Of a stretch of 35,973 nucleotides of DNA, positions 32,130 to 35,973 are shown in pieces. The first letter of the stretch is position 1; every line of letters starts with the position of its first letter. Source of the stretch: JASKKU01 sp964416905 (lineage in GTDB: Archaea; Nanobdellota; Nanobdellia; Woesearchaeales; JASKKU01); NCBI GenBank assembly GCA_964416905.1, contig CAYQFL010000006.1:1-35973 (forward strand), written 5' to 3'. Under the pieces are notes generated by a model, which worked only from the letters and a program-made list of their open reading frames with translations, ran no database searches and was not told where the DNA came from. The translations under genes and the position numbers were made by a program.

Positions 32130-34661
32130 ATGTTATCAACTCGGGGATTAACGAGCAAGGAAGCCAAGGAACGGTTGAAAAAGTATGGTCCTAATGAGCT
32201 TAAAAGGACCAAGAAAAAAAGCGCTTTAAAGATTTTTATTTCTCAGTTTACATCACCCTTAATTCTTATTCTTATTGGCGTGGCAATTCTTTCGTTTTTT
32301 TTGGGATATTTACCAGGTCAGGATTCTAACATAACGGACACAATTTTGATTTTAACAATTGTATTGATTTCTGGCTTTGCAGGTTTTGTTCAGGAGTATA
32401 AATCTGAGAAAACAATTGAAGCTCTTCAACGGATGGCAATTCCTAAAGCGAGAGTCATTCGTGATGGAAAAGAGATCGAGGTTTTAGTTAACGAGATTGT
32501 TCCAGGTGATTTAATTTTGATTGAAGCTGGCGATGTTGTGCCTGCTGATGCAAAGTTAATAGAATCCTCTGATTTAAAAGTTGATGAATCTATTCTGACA
32601 GGGGAATCAAGAGCTGTATCAAAAAAATCTTCTGATGAAATTTTTATGAACAGTTTTGTGATTAGTGGTAACGGCAAAGCTGTTGTTATAAACACAGGTA
32701 TGTCAACAAAGGTTGGTCAAATAGCTACAAAACTTCAACAGATTGAGGAACAAAAAACGCCTTTTGATAAAGAGTTAGAGACTTTTAGTAAGAAAGTATC
32801 TTTTATGATTCTTGGTATAACAATAGTTATTCTTTTGGCAGGATTGTTAAAGTATAGTTGGTATATCTCTTTGCTCACAGCAGTTTCTCTGGCGGTTGCA
32901 GCAATACCTGAGGGATTGCCGGCAGTCATTGTTTTGACATTGGCAAGCGCAGCAAAGGTTATGTCAAAAAAGAATGCTCTGATAAGAAAATTGAATGTTA
33001 CAGAATCGTTAGGTTCAGTTAATGTAATCTGCACTGATAAAACCGGAACGATTACTGAAGGTAAGATGAAGGTTAGGGAATTCTTCTTTGACAAAGAGGT
33101 TGATGCGGATAAACTTATAGAATCAATAGATGACTTTAGTTCAAAGATTACATTTACAATCTTGAATTATTGCAATGATGCAAAAAGTATTTTTAGGGAT
33201 GGCAAAGAAGTGATTTTAGGAGATGAAACTGATGTTGCCATTAAGTATTTCTCTCAAAACAAACCATCTTTTGATTTTGAAAGATTAAACGAGATTCCTT
33301 TCTCAAGCAAGAGAAAGATGATGAGCGTTCTTGGTAAAATTAGAGACACAAATTATATTCTTTCAAAAGGAGCTCCTGAGGTTCTCTTAGAAAAATGCGA
33401 GTTTTATTTAAGGAACGGTCAAGTGATAAAGTTAACAAAAGAGATTAAAGAAGAGGTAATGGCTAAAAACAAAGAATTTGCTCAGAGAGGAAGAAGAGTT
33501 TTAGGTTTTGCATATAAGGATAATATTGGTTTTTCAGGCATAGATAATCTTGAGATTTTGGAAAATGAATTGATTTGGGTAGGATTATTGTCATTAAACG
33601 ATCCGCCTAGGCCTGAGGTTAAGCAAGCTATAACTGAGTGTAAAAGAGCAGGCATAAGAGTTATTATGATTACGGGTGATCATCCTGATACAGCTTTAGC
33701 AATCGCTAAAGAGGTAGGCATTGAAAGCAAGGAAGCAGTTGTTGGCAAAGAAATTGACAGCATGAGTGATTTTGAACTTGAGGAGAAGCTTAAGGAAGTT
33801 AATGTTTTTGCTAGAGTTGATCCTATGCATAAGCTCAGGATTTTAGAGATTCTGCAGAAAAATGATAATATTGTTGCTATGACTGGTGATGGCGTAAACG
33901 ATGCTCTGGCTTTAAAGAAAGCTGATGTTGGTATAGCGATGGGTATCAAAGGAACAGATGTTGCTAAAGAAGCCAGTGACATGATTCTTTTAGATGATAA
34001 TTTTGCAACAATAACTGCTGCCATAAAAGAAGGAAGAAGAGTGTTTGATAATATACGAAAATTCGTTAATTATTTGTTTGTTTGCAATTTTGCTGAAGTG
34101 GGTGTATTATTCTTAAGCACTTTGCTATTAACATTAAAAGAACCTGTGTTGTTGCCGGTTCAATTGTTATGGGTCAATTTGCTAACTGATGGTTTACCAG
34201 CTTTGGCTCTTGGTATAGATCCTGCAAGAAAGGATATTATGGACCAGCCTCCAAGAAAGAGAAACGAGCCAATAATCAATAAAACATTAGCAACATTAAT
34301 CCTTTCAATTGGGACAAAAAAGATGTTAATGTTATTTCTAGCATTCTTCCTTGTTTTGCCTCTTGGCTTAGAGAGAGCAAGAAGTGCTTTATTTACAGGT
34401 TTTGTTCTATATGAGTTTGTGAGGATTGCGAGCATTAGGGCCCAAGAAAAGTTAAGCTGGTTGTCTAATAAATGGTTGCTTTTTGCTTTGTTCTTTTCAT
34501 TAGCTTTACAACTTTTCGTAATTTATAGCCCTATTAATCAGTTTTTTAGAGTAGTGCCTTTAGCAGGATTTGAATGGACTGTTTTGATAATCGGAACTTT
34601 AATTAGCTATGCTCTCGCAATAATCATAACGAAGATTGTTTTAAAATTCGTAAAAGAATAA
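32130..34661 (+). CDS. Type-II cation-transporting P-type ATPase (Ca2+-ATPase-like)
   Basis: 843 residues from the ATG at 32130, with GGGGCGTG just upstream. A TTG-started frame 24 bases earlier overlaps the antiporter and is rejected. The order is standard: a cation-ATPase N-terminal segment (GLTSKEAKERLKKYGPNELK), actuator motif TGES (157-160), PEGLP in M4 (260-264), phosphorylated Asp303 in DKTGT, TGDGVND (585-591), and M5/M6 carrying CNFAEVG and NLLTDGLPALALG. Glu in PEGLP with the N-x-x-T-D of M6 matches the SERCA/PMR1 site-II Ca2+ ligands. It probably exports Ca2+ (or Mn2+) using ATP. The C-terminus holds four further helices and is complete. Ion choice is inferred from the ligand residues. 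Confidence 0.95.
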   Translation: MLSTRGLTSKEAKERLKKYGPNELKRTKKKSALKIFISQFTSPLILILIGVAILSFFLGYLPGQDSNITDTILILTIVLISGFAGFVQEYKSEKTIEALQRMAIPKARVIRDGKEIEVLVNEIVPGDLILIEAGDVVPADAKLIESSDLKVDESILTGESRAVSKKSSDEIFMNSFVISGNGKAVVINTGMSTKVGQIATKLQQIEEQKTPFDKELETFSKKVSFMILGITIVILLAGLLKYSWYISLLTAVSLAVAAIPEGLPAVIVLTLASAAKVMSKKNALIRKLNVTESLGSVNVICTDKTGTITEGKMKVREFFFDKEVDADKLIESIDDFSSKITFTILNYCNDAKSIFRDGKEVILGDETDVAIKYFSQNKPSFDFERLNEIPFSSKRKMMSVLGKIRDTNYILSKGAPEVLLEKCEFYLRNGQVIKLTKEIKEEVMAKNKEFAQRGRRVLGFAYKDNIGFSGIDNLEILENELIWVGLLSLNDPPRPEVKQAITECKRAGIRVIMITGDHPDTALAIAKEVGIESKEAVVGKEIDSMSDFELEEKLKEVNVFARVDPMHKLRILEILQKNDNIVAMTGDGVNDALALKKADVGIAMGIKGTDVAKEASDMILLDDNFATITAAIKEGRRVFDNIRKFVNYLFVCNFAEVGVLFLSTLLLTLKEPVLLPVQLLWVNLLTDGLPALALGIDPARKDIMDQPPRKRNEPIINKTLATLILSIGTKKMLMLFLAFFLVLPLGLERARSALFTGFVLYEFVRIASIRAQEKLSWLSNKWLLFALFFSLALQLFVIYSPINQFFRVVPLAGFEWTVLIIGTLISYALAIIITKIVLKFVKE

Positions 34662-34663
34662 AT

Positions 34664-34712
34664 TTTTTGATTAATCTCTATTTGTTTTCTCTATTAGTTT
34701 TTAATCTATTTT
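34664..34712 (+). terminator. T-rich tract after the ATPase gene
   Basis: Repeated T-runs (for example TTTTTT near 34664 and again near 34707) fill the 51-base gap between converging genes and would terminate the + strand transport operon. Confidence 0.4.
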
Positions 34713-35906
34713 TTATATCGCTTCCGCGACGAAAATATTATGCTTAACTCTTATGATTCTTGCTTTCTGGAATTCGCCTTCTTTCTTCTTGGAATTCAGT
34801 AAGCTAATTACTCGGTTAATCCCTGGAACAACAGCAAGTTTTTCGTTTTTAAATCTGCCAAAAGAGACTATCTTTGCATTTATTATTTGATTTTTTCTGA
34901 ATGGCATGTCAAGAACCTTATCTTTCTTGATGCTAAAATCAAACTTCGTTAAGTTTACCTTATACATTCTTTCCCATTCCTGGAGTCTCTCATAAAATTT
35001 TTCAAAAGATATTTGCTTGACAGGTTTTTTTCCTGTTTTGTACTCCAAGAAGTTCTGGATTGCGACTGTTATTTTATTTTTTGCTCCAAATTTGATAATC
35101 TCTTCAATTTCCATATCATTGATTCCATTTAGATATACAGGTGCGATTACAGCTTCTATTTTTGTTTGATTTTTGATAAATTTAATCAAGCTAATAATTC
35201 TTTCAGTGTTGTATGATTCCTTGTTAGAGAGAACTTTTCCTAGGCTATTGCTTATTGCGTTTAATGATATGTTTACTTGATCTAAGCCTGCTGATTCAAG
35301 TTCTTTTATCTTTTCTTCGCTTAATAATGTGCCGTTAGTTATGAGAATTACTCTTTCAATTTTAGGATTTTCTTTAGTTTTGCTAATTAATTCGTTAAGC
35401 TTTGAATATAGCATTGGTTCTCCGTGGGCATTGATTACAACGGTAACTTTATTCCTCTTTAATTCTATGAGTTTATTCAGCTCAGAGATTAAATAATCAG
35501 ATTCAACAACAAAATCGTTTTCTCTTTTGTTTTCATCAACTGAACAAAAGATGCAATCCAAATTGCATCCGGTAATTGGTTTTACTTCGACCCAATTAGT
35601 ATTTCTATCGACTATGCCAAAAGCATTGTGGCCTATTAAAGGTATGCCTAAGTTAGAGTTGATGTACTTTGTTTTTTTGTTCGTGATGCTGTTGATAAGA
35701 TAATCATTGATATCAATTAGAATTTCATTGACTAATGCATTTAGTTTTGCTTCGTCATCTGAATATATTATTCCATCTTTCGTATGGAAAATTTTATGGA
35801 AACTTTCGTCTATTTCTCTTGAGATAAAGAATAGTCTATACAAATAAACTCTTAATTCATTTTTATGAGCATAGAATTTCAAGTCATTGAATTTATAGGA
35901 ATGCAT
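34713..35906 (-). CDS. Archaeal radical SAM protein (COG2100-like) with a TRAM-like C-terminal segment
   Basis: 397 residues. CNLDCIFC supplies the C-x3-C-x2-C cluster ligands after the KPITG lead-in, and NAHGEPML is the SAM-binding GGE-equivalent. The remaining strands (VILITNGTLL, LDQVNISLNA) match a radical SAM barrel. The last 60 residues (IINAKIVSFGR to the end) look like a small OB/TRAM-type beta-barrel, often RNA-binding. The first 100 residues are a charged extension. Sequence resembles the archaeal 'predicted Fe-S oxidoreductase' COG2100, which has no settled function. RNA modification is a fair inference from the TRAM-like end. It converges with the ATPase gene and is leaderless. 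Confidence 0.88.
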   Translation of the reverse strand: MHSYKFNDLKFYAHKNELRVYLYRLFFISREIDESFHKIFHTKDGIIYSDDEAKLNALVNEILIDINDYLINSITNKKTKYINSNLGIPLIGHNAFGIVDRNTNWVEVKPITGCNLDCIFCSVDENKRENDFVVESDYLISELNKLIELKRNKVTVVINAHGEPMLYSKLNELISKTKENPKIERVILITNGTLLSEEKIKELESAGLDQVNISLNAISNSLGKVLSNKESYNTERIISLIKFIKNQTKIEAVIAPVYLNGINDMEIEEIIKFGAKNKITVAIQNFLEYKTGKKPVKQISFEKFYERLQEWERMYKVNLTKFDFSIKKDKVLDMPFRKNQIINAKIVSFGRFKNEKLAVVPGINRVISLLNSKKKEGEFQKARIIRVKHNIFVAEAI

Positions 35907-35927
35907 GTTTAAGTATTGATTAAATTA

Positions 35928-35935
35928 ATTTATAT
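35928..35935 (-). promoter_or_regulatory. TATA box of the COG2100-like gene
   Basis: On the - strand ATATAAAT is centred about 26 bases ahead of the ATG at 35906, again without a Shine-Dalgarno sequence. Confidence 0.6.
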
Positions 35936-35973
35936 TATTTTTGTACTGTTTGGTTTTCCCAGTAATAAATGCC

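Noticed and set aside
32735..33094. 119-codon antisense frame opposite the P-type ATPase
   Set aside because: It covers the conserved PEGLP-DKTGT region and exists only because of codon bias on the other strand.

Overview
The window looks like a low-GC archaeal chromosome fragment, most likely from a DPANN lineage of the Woesearchaeota/Pacearchaeota type. Three things support this. TATA boxes sit 26-28 bases ahead of ATG codons, giving leaderless first genes. Internal operon genes carry GGTGAT/GGGGTGA Shine-Dalgarno sequences. The families seen (archaeal Ogg2 glycosylase, COG2100-type radical SAM protein, four-subunit pyruvate:ferredoxin oxidoreductase, and large Asn-rich secreted proteins built of 'VDTTAP...SP' Ig-like repeats) fit archaea. 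The phylum-level placement is inference. No RNA gene, CRISPR array, insertion sequence or integrase is visible, and no gene-free stretch exceeds 300 bases; the longest is 27626-27881.

Region 1 (1-20326, all + strand) is a cell-surface island. It begins inside a giant modular protein of more than 2,700 residues whose 5' end lies outside the window. Next is a shorter colinear paralogue with the same C-terminal domain, then a membrane-anchored protein with a cell-wall-binding-repeat-like region. After a promoter region holding three stacked inverted repeats comes a tight five-gene block (12875-20326): three secreted proteins, a large protein with a beta-helix, a Pro-rich stalk and a C-terminal membrane anchor, and a small tail-anchored protein translationally coupled to it. 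Most of these proteins are dense in N-x-S/T sequons and appear to form an envelope or appendage assembly that I do not recognise.

Region 2 (20376-27625) is a mixed housekeeping block on both strands: a small membrane protein, a possible PC4-like small protein, protein-L-isoaspartate methyltransferase, Ogg2, a metallophosphoesterase, an HExxxH putative metallopeptidase, a MagIII-like DNA glycosylase without an iron-sulfur cluster, and a radical SAM/SPASM-like protein. Several have clear leaderless promoters.

Region 3 (27882-30838) is a porGDAB operon for 2-oxoacid:ferredoxin oxidoreductase, which makes acetyl-CoA and reduced ferredoxin. Region 4 (30926-34661) is a CPA2-type cation/proton antiporter followed one base later by a type-II (Ca2+-type) P-type ATPase, suggesting coupled ion homeostasis. 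Region 5 (34713-35906, - strand) is an archaeal radical SAM protein with a C-terminal TRAM-like segment.

The best candidates for undescribed biology are the surface island, especially the shared anchorless C-terminal domain of the two giant proteins and the five-gene block, and the HExxxH protein.
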